Source: Flavobacterium tegetincola DSM 22377
GTDB taxonomy: Bacteria > Bacteroidota > Bacteroidia > Flavobacteriales > Flavobacteriaceae
Direction: 5' to 3'
Assembly: GCF_000425485.1 (NCBI RefSeq)
Contig: NZ_KE384384.1
Span: forward strand, 124,001-188,000
Length of the DNA: 64,000 nt
The notes below the pieces were generated by a model. It worked only from the letters and a program-made list of their open reading frames with translations. It had not been told where the DNA came from and did no database searches. The position numbers and the translations under genes were made by a program. Positions 26,040 to 34,651 of the stretch are shown one piece after another (within the stretch, counting starts at the first letter, position 1; each line of letters begins with the position of its first letter).

Positions 26040-26663
26040 ATGAAAAACACATTCAAATTCATTCTTGCCTTTGCAGTAGTGGCTTCTTTCGCTTTCATGA
26101 AACCTACTTCTAAAGATCCTAAAAAAGTAATTACTGTAGTGATTGATGCTGGTCATGGCGGAAATGACCACGGTATGACTGTAGATGGATTTTCAGAAAA
26201 AGAAATTGTGTTTTTAATTGCACAAAAAATAAAAAAGAATAATTCAGACAAAAACGTAATCATTCATTTGACACGAACGGAAGATGAGTTCATCGCATTG
26301 AAAGACCGTGCTAAATTCATCAATGATTTAAAACCAAATTTAGTGCTTTCGCTTCATGTAAATGGAAATGAAAATAAAGAAGCTTCAGGTGTAGAACTAT
26401 ATATTTCTCCAAAAAACGTGAGTTATGATGTAGCAAAAAACATTGCAGAAGACTTAAATGCACGACTTATTGCCAATCATAACTTAAAATCAAGAGGCGT
26501 TAAAGATGCAAATTTCATGATTTTGAGAGAAACCATACATCCGTCCATCACAGTGGAATTAGGATTTCTGTCTAATGAAAATGATCGGTCTTATCTTACA
26601 AATGATGAGCAGCAAGAAAAAATTGCAGCTACAATTCTAGAAGCAATTTCTGAATTAAAATAA
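26040..26663 (+). CDS. N-acetylmuramoyl-L-alanine amidase
   Basis: The 207-residue protein has an N-terminal signal segment (FILAFAVVASFAF) and an Amidase_3 domain: VVIDAGHGGNDHG (zinc His), FSEKEIV (zinc Glu region), LVLSLHVNGNENKEASG (second zinc His) and TVELGFLSNENDRSYL (catalytic Glu). It cleaves the amide between N-acetylmuramic acid and the stem peptide in the periplasm. There is no LysM or SPOR domain, so it is a minimal member. Confidence 0.93.
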   Translation: MKNTFKFILAFAVVASFAFMKPTSKDPKKVITVVIDAGHGGNDHGMTVDGFSEKEIVFLIAQKIKKNNSDKNVIIHLTRTEDEFIALKDRAKFINDLKPNLVLSLHVNGNENKEASGVELYISPKNVSYDVAKNIAEDLNARLIANHNLKSRGVKDANFMILRETIHPSITVELGFLSNENDRSYLTNDEQQEKIAATILEAISELK

Positions 26664-26690
26664 ATCTCTATTCTATAATAAATAATAAAA

Positions 26691-26714
26691 GGGCTTGTAT
26701 TTATATACAAGCCC
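26691..26714. terminator. Hairpin terminator between amidase and btuG-like gene
   Basis: Perfect stem GGGCTTGTAT/ATACAAGCCC with loop TTAT. The T-rich side is better on the minus strand (TTTTATTATTTATT), so it mainly ends the B12 receptor operon. Confidence 0.75.
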
Positions 26715-26738
26715 TGTTTCATTGGAGTCAATTTGAGA

Positions 26739-27779
26739 TTAATCGTTAAAGTAAAATCCATTTGGAATTAGACCAACGCTAAATTGTTTCTGTAACGCAC
26801 CAGTAGTAGAGTAAATAAAAACTTCTCCATCCGAAGCATAATCCTTTGCATCACCTACAAAAATGCGGTTATCTTCTACTCCAAAACCATATAATGTAGT
26901 TGCAAGCGATGTAAACAATGGCGTACTGCTTATTGTTGTTGCAGATAAATTATCTTTAAAAACAGCTGCGTTAATCGTAAAATATACTTTACCATCTTCT
27001 ATGGCTAAATTTTGTGCATTGATCAAGTCCGTCATCACAACCTCAGATACTTTCTGATTTGTGTTCATATTAATTTTGATCAGTCTACTTGCTTCTGTAA
27101 AATTTGCACATAATACGTACAAGAATCCATTTTCCTCTTCCATTGAATTTGGTGAAATTCCAACATCAATCGTACTTTCAATTGCATTTGTAGCAGCATT
27201 AATAATCGTGATCGAATTTCCTTCTCCGTACGTACCATTTGCTACATACAATTTTCCATCCTCTGCAATAATCTTTTCTGCAATTGCATTAACGGCAATA
27301 GTGCTTTCCACTTCTAAGGTAGACAAGTTAATCACAGCTATAAAATCGTCTGTTAAATCGCTAAAACTTCCTAAATTGGTCACATAAGCTTTTCCGTTTT
27401 CAACCACACCATAACGCGGAACATTAAATCCGGTTTCAATAGTAGCAATTTTTTCAAAAGTGTAACGGTTTACAACTGTAATTTTATTAGAACCATTTGA
27501 AACAATAAATGCACGATCTCCATCAAAAAACATAGACTGCACGTAACCACCAATTCCTTGACCTGGGTTAACAGCTCCAAAAATATCTTGATTTACCGTC
27601 ATTAAATCATCTGTAATAAATGAAATTGATCCCGCTGCACCATTTCCTTCATTGACAATTATAACGCCATTGTCATAAGCACCAAGTTGCACATCAGGCG
27701 TATTGGAATCGTCATCGCTACAAGAAACAAATAGTATTGCACTTGCAAGTGCCATGAAAAACAATCTAGTAATCTTCAT
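26739..27779 (-). CDS. Surface beta-propeller lipoprotein (YncE/DUF5074-like), candidate BtuG B12-binding protein
   Basis: The 346-residue protein has a lipoprotein signal (ILFVSCSDDDSN); the acidic residues after the Cys fit a surface export signal of Bacteroidota. The rest is repeats of about 42 residues typical of YVTN/YncE propellers, for example KITVVNRYTFEKIATIETG, AVINLSTLEVESTIAVN and ITIINAATNAIESTIDVG, enough for about seven blades. It lies 4 bp after the BtuB-like receptor, under the same cobalamin riboswitch. In Bacteroides, BtuG is a propeller lipoprotein that binds B12 on the cell surface and caps BtuB; the same role is inferred here from fold, anchor and position. Confidence 0.8.
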   Translation of the reverse strand: MKITRLFFMALASAILFVSCSDDDSNTPDVQLGAYDNGVIIVNEGNGAAGSISFITDDLMTVNQDIFGAVNPGQGIGGYVQSMFFDGDRAFIVSNGSNKITVVNRYTFEKIATIETGFNVPRYGVVENGKAYVTNLGSFSDLTDDFIAVINLSTLEVESTIAVNAIAEKIIAEDGKLYVANGTYGEGNSITIINAATNAIESTIDVGISPNSMEEENGFLYVLCANFTEASRLIKINMNTNQKVSEVVMTDLINAQNLAIEDGKVYFTINAAVFKDNLSATTISSTPLFTSLATTLYGFGVEDNRIFVGDAKDYASDGEVFIYSTTGALQKQFSVGLIPNGFYFND

Positions 27780-27783
27780 AATT

Positions 27784-29619
27784 TTAAAAATTTAATGTTA
27801 AGTTTAATGCATAATTGCGACCGGGAAGCGGCCTGTTTTCTACGCTTTCGTAGTTTTCATTCCAAAGATTTAAAACCTTAAACCCTAATGTATAGTTGCT
27901 GTGTTGATCCAAATCTGCAGAAATCCCGAAATTTGACACGGTATAATTTTCTATAATCTTTTTAGGATTATTATCTGTTTGTGTAAACACCTCTCCGTTA
28001 AACAAGTACTGGTAGAATGCAGCAAATCGGCTGTAAGAATATGCCAATGATGCCGTAGTTTTATGAAAAGGTACAAAGGTGAGCTGCTTTCCTGTCTTCT
28101 CGTTTTCCGAATCTGTATAGGAATAATTTGCATGAAAATCAAAATGATGCTTATGCACTACTTTGCTGTAATCCATCGAAATTTCACTACCAAATATTGA
28201 AACGCGTTCTGTGTTTGTGGGTCTAAAAACGCCACCATTTTGCGGAAGCCAACGAATCATGTCCTTAATTTTAGAATAAAAAACAGTGGCCGTGATGCTA
28301 AAATTTTGCCACTGAAATACATTTCCAATTTCGCCTTGTACTGCTTTTTCTGGTTGTAAATCAATGTTTCCAGCTCCTTGCCAATATAAATCATTGAAGG
28401 TCGGAATTCTGAAATTCTGCGAAAAATTTGCCTTTAACGTATACCATTTAAACGGTTTATAAACTGTTCCGACCGCATATAAAAGTGGACTTTTATAGTT
28501 ATTAGTGACTTCCTTCCTTAAACTCCAATCGTACGAAAAATGTTCATTCACACTTTGCTTAAACTGCAGTGCAAAACCAGTAATGCTTCTTTTTTCAGTT
28601 GCAATATCAGAACCATCGCCCTTATTTTGGGTAAAATCAGCTACAAAATCCACTTGCGTTGCCGCATTGATTCGGTAATTTAAATTATATTTTGCCAACA
28701 GCGTTTCGACTTTCCCAAACGTAAAATTGTCCTGAGCAATGTTTCCAAAATATTTATATTCTTCACTTAAAAAGCCTACTTTTAAATTTGACGTAAAATT
28801 GCCCAAATAGGTCGTCAAGTCGGCCAAGTTTCGAGTATTAAAATCTCGGTATTTTGTTTTACTGTCCGTTGGGTTAATTAATGAAAAATGCCTTTCGCCA
28901 TCAAAAAACTGGCTGTATAACTTTAATGTATTTCTTGAATTTATCTTGTATCCAAATCCAACATTATAACTTGAATTGTAAAATTGTCCATTTAAATTTG
29001 TCCGATTTGAGTTCAAATAATCGTAATTATTATCCGAACTGTTTCGAGAAACACTTCCAAAGAAACTCATTTTTTCGGTAGCATATTTCACCTGATAATT
29101 GGCTGTCAATGTATTATAACTGCCATAATTAACATTCAATCGATTGGAAAACAATTTCCTAAAATTCAGAGTGGTATTTAAATGAATACTTCCACCAATG
29201 GCACTCGTCCCGTACAATGAGCTTCCTCCACCCGCTCGAACACTAATGGAATTGAAATCTGATGTACTAATAGTGTTGAAATCCGTTTGCCCGTTTAGTT
29301 GGGAATTAATGTTGATTCCATTCCAAACCACAGCAGTTTGCTGAGCCGTGGTGCCACGAAAAGAAGGCGAAGAAACCATTCCTAAACCATTTTCTTTGAA
29401 ATAAATTCCTGTAGAAAAGTTTAGAAGACTGGTTAACGAGGGTTGATTTTTTTGTATAATAGAGTCATTGAGTTGCTGGACGTTCTGAGCATTTGAGTAG
29501 TCACGCAATTTTCGATCTGCAATATCAACTTCGTCTAATTGGACAGCAACAGGCGTTTGTGCCAATGATTTTTGGCAAACTAACATTCCGAATAAAAATA
29601 TAAAATATCGTAAAGTCAT
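27784..29619 (-). CDS. btuB: TonB-dependent vitamin B12 receptor (BtuB-like)
   Basis: The 611-residue protein has a signal peptide (LVCQKSLAQ), a plug domain (LTSLLNFSTGIYFKENG, SFRGTTAQQTAVVWNGINI, GTSAIGGSIHL) and a 22-strand-like barrel ending with Phe (LNLTLNF). It lacks the carboxypeptidase-like N-domain of SusC proteins. Vitamin B12 as ligand is supported by the cobalamin riboswitch directly upstream, the BtuG-like gene downstream and the divergent btuFCD genes. The start ATG lies 7 nt after a 7-bp hairpin. Confidence 0.9.
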   Translation of the reverse strand: MTLRYFIFLFGMLVCQKSLAQTPVAVQLDEVDIADRKLRDYSNAQNVQQLNDSIIQKNQPSLTSLLNFSTGIYFKENGLGMVSSPSFRGTTAQQTAVVWNGININSQLNGQTDFNTISTSDFNSISVRAGGGSSLYGTSAIGGSIHLNTTLNFRKLFSNRLNVNYGSYNTLTANYQVKYATEKMSFFGSVSRNSSDNNYDYLNSNRTNLNGQFYNSSYNVGFGYKINSRNTLKLYSQFFDGERHFSLINPTDSKTKYRDFNTRNLADLTTYLGNFTSNLKVGFLSEEYKYFGNIAQDNFTFGKVETLLAKYNLNYRINAATQVDFVADFTQNKGDGSDIATEKRSITGFALQFKQSVNEHFSYDWSLRKEVTNNYKSPLLYAVGTVYKPFKWYTLKANFSQNFRIPTFNDLYWQGAGNIDLQPEKAVQGEIGNVFQWQNFSITATVFYSKIKDMIRWLPQNGGVFRPTNTERVSIFGSEISMDYSKVVHKHHFDFHANYSYTDSENEKTGKQLTFVPFHKTTASLAYSYSRFAAFYQYLFNGEVFTQTDNNPKKIIENYTVSNFGISADLDQHSNYTLGFKVLNLWNENYESVENRPLPGRNYALNLTLNF

Positions 29620-29626
29620 AATTTCA

Positions 29627-29648
29627 GAATCTTTTTTCCCGAAGATTC
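29627..29648 (-). promoter_or_regulatory. Hairpin just before the btuB start codon (candidate riboswitch expression platform)
   Basis: GAATCTT and AAGATTC (plus 29627-29633 and 29642-29648) pair with an 8-nt loop. It ends 7 nt before the ATG at 29619 and lies between the aptamer and the gene. No T tract follows, so control at initiation of translation is more likely than termination. Inference. Confidence 0.45.
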
Positions 29649-29659
29649 GATATTGGTTA

Positions 29660-29830
29660 CAAATAAGGCAGGTCTCCTGGCTTGCGTCTCGTTGTTTACC
29701 TTCCCATCTCGATTTTCGAGGCAGTGGTTTTGTAGTTTACAGCGAGCTTTTCTAGCTTACAGTTGCGGGAACAGCTTTGGTTTTTATCCAAATTCCCTTT
29801 TAATGTGATTTCAAAGTAAAATCACAACCT
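29660..29830 (-). ncRNA. Cobalamin riboswitch
   Basis: Read on the minus strand, the aptamer shows GGGAA near the 5' side, CCCGCAACTGTAAGC, CCACTGCC, GATGGGAAGG, GACGCAAGCC and the B12 box AGCCAGGAGACCTGCC (plus about 29667-29682). These are the classical conserved blocks in the correct order. It precedes the BtuB-like receptor gene and should lower its expression when adenosylcobalamin is abundant. Confidence 0.95.
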
Positions 29831-29841
29831 TAATTTGGGTG

Positions 29842-29875
29842 CAAAAGTAGTTTAAAAAATGTGTATTGACTTCAA
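29842..29875 (-). promoter_or_regulatory. Promoter of the riboswitch-btuB-btuG operon
   Basis: On the minus strand, TTG (plus 29873-29875), 23-bp spacer and TACTTTTG (plus 29842-29849). Transcription would start at about 29835, just before the aptamer. Confidence 0.65.
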
Positions 29876-30087
29876 TTCTCAACTATTTATAAAAATCAAA
29901 ATAGGAAAACCTTATTCTAGCTCTAAAAAACGACTGCAAATTTTAAAACTAGGATCGCTTTTCTTCCAATTATTTTTTGCTTACAAAGTCAATTATAAGA
30001 TTCCAATTAAAATCTAAATCACCTTGATTCTAGAATAAATTTTCGAACTCAATTTTCAATTTACCTTCAAAAAGTCAGAATAACTTC

Positions 30088-30095
30088 TACCTTTG
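30088..30095 (+). promoter_or_regulatory. -7 element of the btuFCD promoter
   Basis: TACCTTTG, 21 bp before the btuF ATG. The leader is too short for any riboswitch. Confidence 0.6.
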
Positions 30096-30116
30096 CAACG
30101 TATAAAATCATTTTAA

Positions 30117-31262
30117 ATGAAAATTTCCACAACTACAATTTTACTTTTTACCTTCGTATTATTTTCGCTATCGGGTTGCAAAGAAAGCAGTACCGAAACT
30201 AATAAAGAGCCCATCAGCACTGAAAATCAAGTGCGTTATGCAACCGGTTTTTCAATAGTAAAGTACGATGGCTATTCGCTAGTAACTGTGGTAAATCCGT
30301 GGCCCAATGCAACAAAAAATTATACATACATTTTAAAGGAAAGTGGCGGAATCATTCCTGATAGTTTGCAAAATAACATTCAAATTTCAGTTCCTGTTAA
30401 AAATATTGTGGTAACTTCTACCACTCATATTCCATCTTTAGAATTGCTTGAAGTAGAAAATGCGTTGATTGGATTTCCTAATTTGGACTATATTTCTTCT
30501 GAAAAAGTACGAAGTAGAATTGAAGCCGGAAAAGTGACAGAATTGGGACAAAATCAAGACCTGAATACTGAAGTGATCATTGATTTAAATCCAGACGTTT
30601 TAATCGGATATGGAATTGACAATAAAAATCCAACGTTAGATAATCTGGAAAAAAGTGGTATAAAAATAATGCTTAACGGGGATTGGAACGAGCAAACTCC
30701 GTTGGGAAAAGCAGAATGGATCAAGTTCTTTGGTGTTTTATTTGGCAAAGAGCAAAAGGCGAATTCCATATTTTCAACCATTGAAAAAGAATACAAAACT
30801 ACAGTTGATTTAGTCAAAAACAGTTCGATAAAACCTTCTGTTTTAGCAGGTGATATATTTGAAGGAACGTGGTACATGCCAAAAGGTTCTAGTTGGGGTT
30901 CACAACTGATTAAGGAAGCGGGCGGAGCTTATTTATGGAAAGAAACTGTTGGCACAGGAAGCTTGGCTTTGTCCTTTGAAGTTGTTTTTGACAGGGCAAA
31001 AGACGCTGATTTTTGGATCACTTCAGGGCAATTTTCAACGTTGCAAGAGATGAAGAAAGCAAATACGCATTACAGTCAATTTGCTGCGTTTAAGAACAAA
31101 AAAGTATATTCATTTAGAAATAAAAAGGGAAAAACAGGCGGCATTTTGTATTACGAATTAGCACCCAATCGACCTGATCTAGTATTGAAAGATTTAGTGT
31201 CTATTTTTCATCCTGAATTAGTGCCCAATTACAAGCCGTTCTTTTTTGAACAGATGAAATAA
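30117..31262 (+). CDS. btuF: Cobalamin ABC transporter substrate-binding lipoprotein
   Basis: The 381-residue protein has a lipoprotein signal (FSLSGCKESS) and a class III periplasmic binding fold of the BtuF/FhuD family: VVNPWPNATKNYTYIL, NIVVTSTTHIPSLELLEVENALIG, IIDLNPDVLIGYG, a helical backbone, and GGAYLWKETVGTGS. It presents corrinoid to the inner membrane transporter. It is the first gene of btuF-btuC-btuD and divergent from the riboswitch-controlled receptor. B12 specificity comes from context; the family alone would also allow siderophores. Confidence 0.85.
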   Translation: MKISTTTILLFTFVLFSLSGCKESSTETNKEPISTENQVRYATGFSIVKYDGYSLVTVVNPWPNATKNYTYILKESGGIIPDSLQNNIQISVPVKNIVVTSTTHIPSLELLEVENALIGFPNLDYISSEKVRSRIEAGKVTELGQNQDLNTEVIIDLNPDVLIGYGIDNKNPTLDNLEKSGIKIMLNGDWNEQTPLGKAEWIKFFGVLFGKEQKANSIFSTIEKEYKTTVDLVKNSSIKPSVLAGDIFEGTWYMPKGSSWGSQLIKEAGGAYLWKETVGTGSLALSFEVVFDRAKDADFWITSGQFSTLQEMKKANTHYSQFAAFKNKKVYSFRNKKGKTGGILYYELAPNRPDLVLKDLVSIFHPELVPNYKPFFFEQMK

Positions 31263-31270
31263 AGAATTTA

Positions 31271-32296
31271 ATGACCAACAAGCACCATTCTATTTTATTT
31301 ATAACTTTCACCGTTTTATTGGTGTGCTTCTTTTTATTGGACTTAACGTCAGGACAAGTTTCTATTCCGCTAAAAGAAGTATTTAAAATTTTAAGTGGAC
31401 AAGACGCCTCAAAATCAACATGGGAATACATCATTCTAAATTTTAGATTACCAAAGGCAATTACTGCGATACTCGTTGGAATGGGACTTTCGATCAGTGG
31501 ACTTTTGATGCAAACTTTATTTAGAAATCCATTAGCAGGACCGTATGTTTTAGGGTTGAGTTCGGGTTCCAGTTTAGGAGTTGCATTTGTAATTTTAGGT
31601 GCAGGCGTATTACCAAGCTTCTTACAAACTGCCGTAATATCGAGTTACGGTGTAATTTTAGCATCATTTTTAGGAAGTTTTTTAGTGCTTTTGGCCATAT
31701 TAGTTGTTGCGCAACGATTGCGAAATACCATGTCCATTTTGATCGTAGGATTGATGTTTGGAAGTTTTGCAGGAGCAATTGTTAATGTTTTGAGTTACTT
31801 TAGTACAGCAGAGCAATTGCAAAAATTTACCTTTTGGTCCATGGGTAATTTGGGTAATTTGCCTTGGCCTTCCATTGGAATTTTAGGAACTACTGTAACC
31901 GTTGGATTAGTGTTGAGTTTAGTAAGTATAAAATCCTTGGACGCCTTATTACTAGGAGAAAATTATGCTAAAAGCGTCGGGTTGAACTTTAAGAAAGCAC
32001 GGTTAATTATCATCATTGCCACCAGTATTTTAGCGGGAAGCATTACAGCTTTTGCCGGTCCGATTGCTTTTATTGGCTTAGCAGTTCCGCATATTGCCAA
32101 GTTAGTGTTTCAAACCAGCAGCCATAAGACACTGTTCTTTAGTACAGTCTTGATCGGTGGAATTTTGATGTTAGCTTGCGACATCATTTCGCAAATGCCG
32201 TTTTTAGAAATGACGTTACCTATTAATGCAATCACGTCAATTATGGGTGCTCCAGTGGTAATCTGGTTATTAATTGGTAAGAAAAACATTCAATAA
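31271..32296 (+). CDS. btuC: Cobalamin ABC transporter permease (FecCD family)
   Basis: The 341-residue protein has about ten membrane helices and the FecCD/BtuC signatures RLPKAITAILVGMGLSISG, LMQTLFRNPLAGPYVLGLSS, SILAGSITAFAGPIAFIGL and the late helix with VPHIAK. It forms the dimeric inner membrane channel. It starts 8 bp after btuF and ends 7 bp before btuD. Confidence 0.9.
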   Translation: MTNKHHSILFITFTVLLVCFFLLDLTSGQVSIPLKEVFKILSGQDASKSTWEYIILNFRLPKAITAILVGMGLSISGLLMQTLFRNPLAGPYVLGLSSGSSLGVAFVILGAGVLPSFLQTAVISSYGVILASFLGSFLVLLAILVVAQRLRNTMSILIVGLMFGSFAGAIVNVLSYFSTAEQLQKFTFWSMGNLGNLPWPSIGILGTTVTVGLVLSLVSIKSLDALLLGENYAKSVGLNFKKARLIIIIATSILAGSITAFAGPIAFIGLAVPHIAKLVFQTSSHKTLFFSTVLIGGILMLACDIISQMPFLEMTLPINAITSIMGAPVVIWLLIGKKNIQ

Positions 32297-32303
32297 TCTG
32301 GTC

Positions 32304-33092
32304 ATGAAAAACGAAATCATTTTAGAGGCACATCCAATTTCTATTGGTTACCGCGACAAGAAAAATATAAAAACCGTAGCCACTGACGTCAAAATTCAAT
32401 TGCGAAAAGGAAAACTGATTGCCTTAGTCGGGATCAATGGTGTGGGAAAATCAACGTTATTGAAGACAATTACTGGCATACAAAAACCTCTGTCAGGATG
32501 TGTGATTTTGAATGAAAATAACATAGAAAATTATACGTCAAGCGAATTAGCACAACAAATGAGTATGGTTTTAACCGAAAAATTACCACCCAGTAATTTA
32601 ACCGTTTTTGAGTTGGTTGCCTTGGGACGACAACCGTACACCAATTGGCTTGGTACGCTGACTTCTGAAGATACGAATAAAGTTCATGAGGCGATTCGCT
32701 TGACGAAAATCGAACATTTGGCACACAAAAAACATTTCGAAATCAGTGACGGCCAGCTGCAAAAAGTATTAATTGCAAGAGCATTGGCTCAAGATACTCC
32801 TTTAATTATTTTAGACGAACCTACCACGCATTTGGATTTACTGCACAAATTTACTTTACTGCAATTGCTGCAAAAATTAGCCAAGGAAACTGAAAAATGC
32901 ATTTTATTTTCAACACACGATATTGATTTAGCAATTCAACTTTGTGATGAAATGATTATCATGACGCCTGAAAAAACCGTGCAAAGTACGCCTTGTATAT
33001 TGATTGAAAAAGGTGTTTTTAATGCACTTTTTGACGATAGAAGCATCAGTTTTGATAAAGAAAAAGGGAAATTTGTTTTTGGGAAAATTTGA
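32304..33092 (+). CDS. btuD: Cobalamin ABC transporter ATP-binding protein
   Basis: The ATG at 32304 (MKNEIILEAHP) avoids overlap with btuC; an earlier in-frame start at 32274 lies inside it. The 262-residue protein has Walker A GINGVGKSTLL, Q-loop region MSMVLTE, Walker B LIILDEPTTHLD and the switch His in STHD. The ABC signature is degenerate: ISDGQ in place of LSGGQ. It powers the BtuC channel. No terminator was recognised directly after it. Confidence 0.9.
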   Translation: MKNEIILEAHPISIGYRDKKNIKTVATDVKIQLRKGKLIALVGINGVGKSTLLKTITGIQKPLSGCVILNENNIENYTSSELAQQMSMVLTEKLPPSNLTVFELVALGRQPYTNWLGTLTSEDTNKVHEAIRLTKIEHLAHKKHFEISDGQLQKVLIARALAQDTPLIILDEPTTHLDLLHKFTLLQLLQKLAKETEKCILFSTHDIDLAIQLCDEMIIMTPEKTVQSTPCILIEKGVFNALFDDRSISFDKEKGKFVFGKI

Positions 33093-33200
33093 TTGTAATT
33101 TTCTCGCAAAGACGCAAAGCAAAACCTTTAAAACTTTAGGTTAATAATGGTGAATTTACACCAACAACATTTTTAAATTTAGCTTCTTTGGGACTGAAAT

Positions 33201-33662
33201 TTATTGTTTTGACTTTACTAACAATTGCCTTTTTGCTTCGCCAATGACAAAGGCCACGGCATTTGCCAGGTTATAACTTCGTACTAAAGGTGAAATAGGA
33301 ATACTTAAGTGGTTTTGAAATTCTTGCAACATTTCGGTGTTTAAACCTACTGATTCTTTCCCAAAAACCAACCAGTCTCCGTCTTGAAAATCGGCTTCTA
33401 AATAGGATTTTTCGGCATGCGAACTGAATAAAAACACGCGCGAAATATCCGGAATTTGGTTGCGCCATTCTTCGATGGATTGGTATTGTTTCCAATCTAA
33501 GTGTACCCAATAATCCAAGCCAGAACGTTTTAAGTTCTTATCGGTAATTTCAAAGCCAAACGGGTGAATCAAGTGCAATCTGTTCTCTGTTCCCACACAT
33601 AAACGGCCAATATTTCCTGTATTATTTGGAATTTCAGGTTCTACTAAAACAATATTCAACAT
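33201..33662 (-). CDS. trmL: tRNA (cytidine(34)-2'-O)-methyltransferase
   Basis: The 153-residue SPOUT protein has MLNIVLVEPEIPNNTGNIGR, DYWVHLDW, LVFGKESVGL and IPISPLVRSYNLANAVAF, which are the TrmL knot motifs. It methylates the wobble ribose of certain tRNA-Leu species. It lies 17 bp after a pseudouridine synthase gene, so the two RNA modification genes likely share a transcript. Confidence 0.93.
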   Translation of the reverse strand: MLNIVLVEPEIPNNTGNIGRLCVGTENRLHLIHPFGFEITDKNLKRSGLDYWVHLDWKQYQSIEEWRNQIPDISRVFLFSSHAEKSYLEADFQDGDWLVFGKESVGLNTEMLQEFQNHLSIPISPLVRSYNLANAVAFVIGEAKRQLLVKSKQ

Positions 33663-33679
33663 AAAATTATATTTAAAAT

Positions 33680-34258
33680 TTAAGAAAGAACAACTTCCAG
33701 CAAATTATTCATTTCTACTACTTCGCCCGATTTCATTTGGTTTAAATGTACATTTCCAACCCGAACGCGAACCAATCGTAAGGTAGGAAAACCAACAGCA
33801 GCGGTCATTTTTCGCACTTGACGGAATTTGCCTTCACTAACGGTTATTGAAGCCCAAGTGGTTGGACCGTGTCGGTCATCGCGCACTTTTTTGGAACGGA
33901 TTTCAAAATTTGGAGCCTCAATTTTCTTGGCTTCGCAAGGTAAAGTCATGTATTTTCCACCATCAAATCCTATTTCTACACCTGTTTTGAGCAGCTTTAT
34001 AGCTTCATCCGTAATAATTCCGTCCACTTGGACATAATATTCTTTAGTGACCTTTTTACTTCTAACGGCTTCACTTACTTTTCCGTCTGTAGTTAGTAGC
34101 AGTAGACCTTCTGAATCTTCGTCCAGACGACCAATTGCCATGGTTCCTATTGGAAAGTTTGACAATTCGCCTAGCAGTTTTTTCTTGCGTTTTTGTTCGT
34201 AGATAAATTGGCTTAAAAAGCCATAAGGTTTGTAAATTATGTAGTGCTGGTGTGCCAT
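33680..34258 (-). CDS. Ribosomal large-subunit pseudouridine synthase, RluE/RsuA family
   Basis: The start at 34258 (MAHQHYIIYKPYG) is preferred; an ATG 7 codons upstream is possible. The 192-residue protein has the family motif IGRLDEDSEGLLLLTTDG with the catalytic Asp, KEYYVQVDG, and the C-terminal GKFRQVRKM...RLVRVRVGN. The N-terminal S4 domain of RsuA is absent, which fits RluE. The exact uridine target is inferred. Confidence 0.9.
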   Translation of the reverse strand: MAHQHYIIYKPYGFLSQFIYEQKRKKKLLGELSNFPIGTMAIGRLDEDSEGLLLLTTDGKVSEAVRSKKVTKEYYVQVDGIITDEAIKLLKTGVEIGFDGGKYMTLPCEAKKIEAPNFEIRSKKVRDDRHGPTTWASITVSEGKFRQVRKMTAAVGFPTLRLVRVRVGNVHLNQMKSGEVVEMNNLLEVVLS

Positions 34259-34420
34259 AGCTTGATTCGAGTAGGGCAAAGATAGGAGGTTTAACAGTCT
34301 AAAACAATGCTGGTGGCTTTAGTTGCTTTGTTGAGGGCTTTTAGTGCAGGTAGTTTGCATGTAAAAACGTTTGATTTGGGTTGTGTGGTACTTTAAAAGC
34401 ACATTAAATTGATTTATTGC

Positions 34421-34651
34421 ACATCTAAATTAGCTTCGAAGACACATAAATGACTTTCGGAGACACACAAGTTAGCTTCGAAGTCATACAAATGACTTTC
34501 GGAGACACACAAATTAGCTTCGAAGTTATACAAATGACTTTCGGAGACACACAAATTACCTTCGAAGACACACAAATGAGTTTCCAAAACATACAAATGA
34601 CTTTCAGAAACACATAAATTAGCTTCGAAGACATACAAATTCATTTCGGGG
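34421..34651. repeat. Eleven tandem 21-bp units in alternating pairs
   Basis: The units start at 34421 and recur every 21 bp. Two types mostly alternate: ACACACAAATTAGCTTCGAAG-type and TMATACAAATGACTTTCGGAG-type, giving a 42-bp higher-order period. Later units are more degenerate. On the minus strand two frames are open through the array; one (34414-34644, 76 codons) would encode heptads such as VFEANLC and VSESHLY. The plus frames carry stops. No promoter or homologue is recognised, so it may be noncoding. Confidence 0.85.

Noticed and set aside
30117-33092. Siderophore uptake instead of B12 uptake
   Set aside because: The families overlap, but the cobalamin riboswitch and the BtuB/BtuG-type neighbours favour B12.
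34421-34651. CRISPR array
   Set aside because: Repeats are directly adjacent without unique spacers and no cas genes are nearby.
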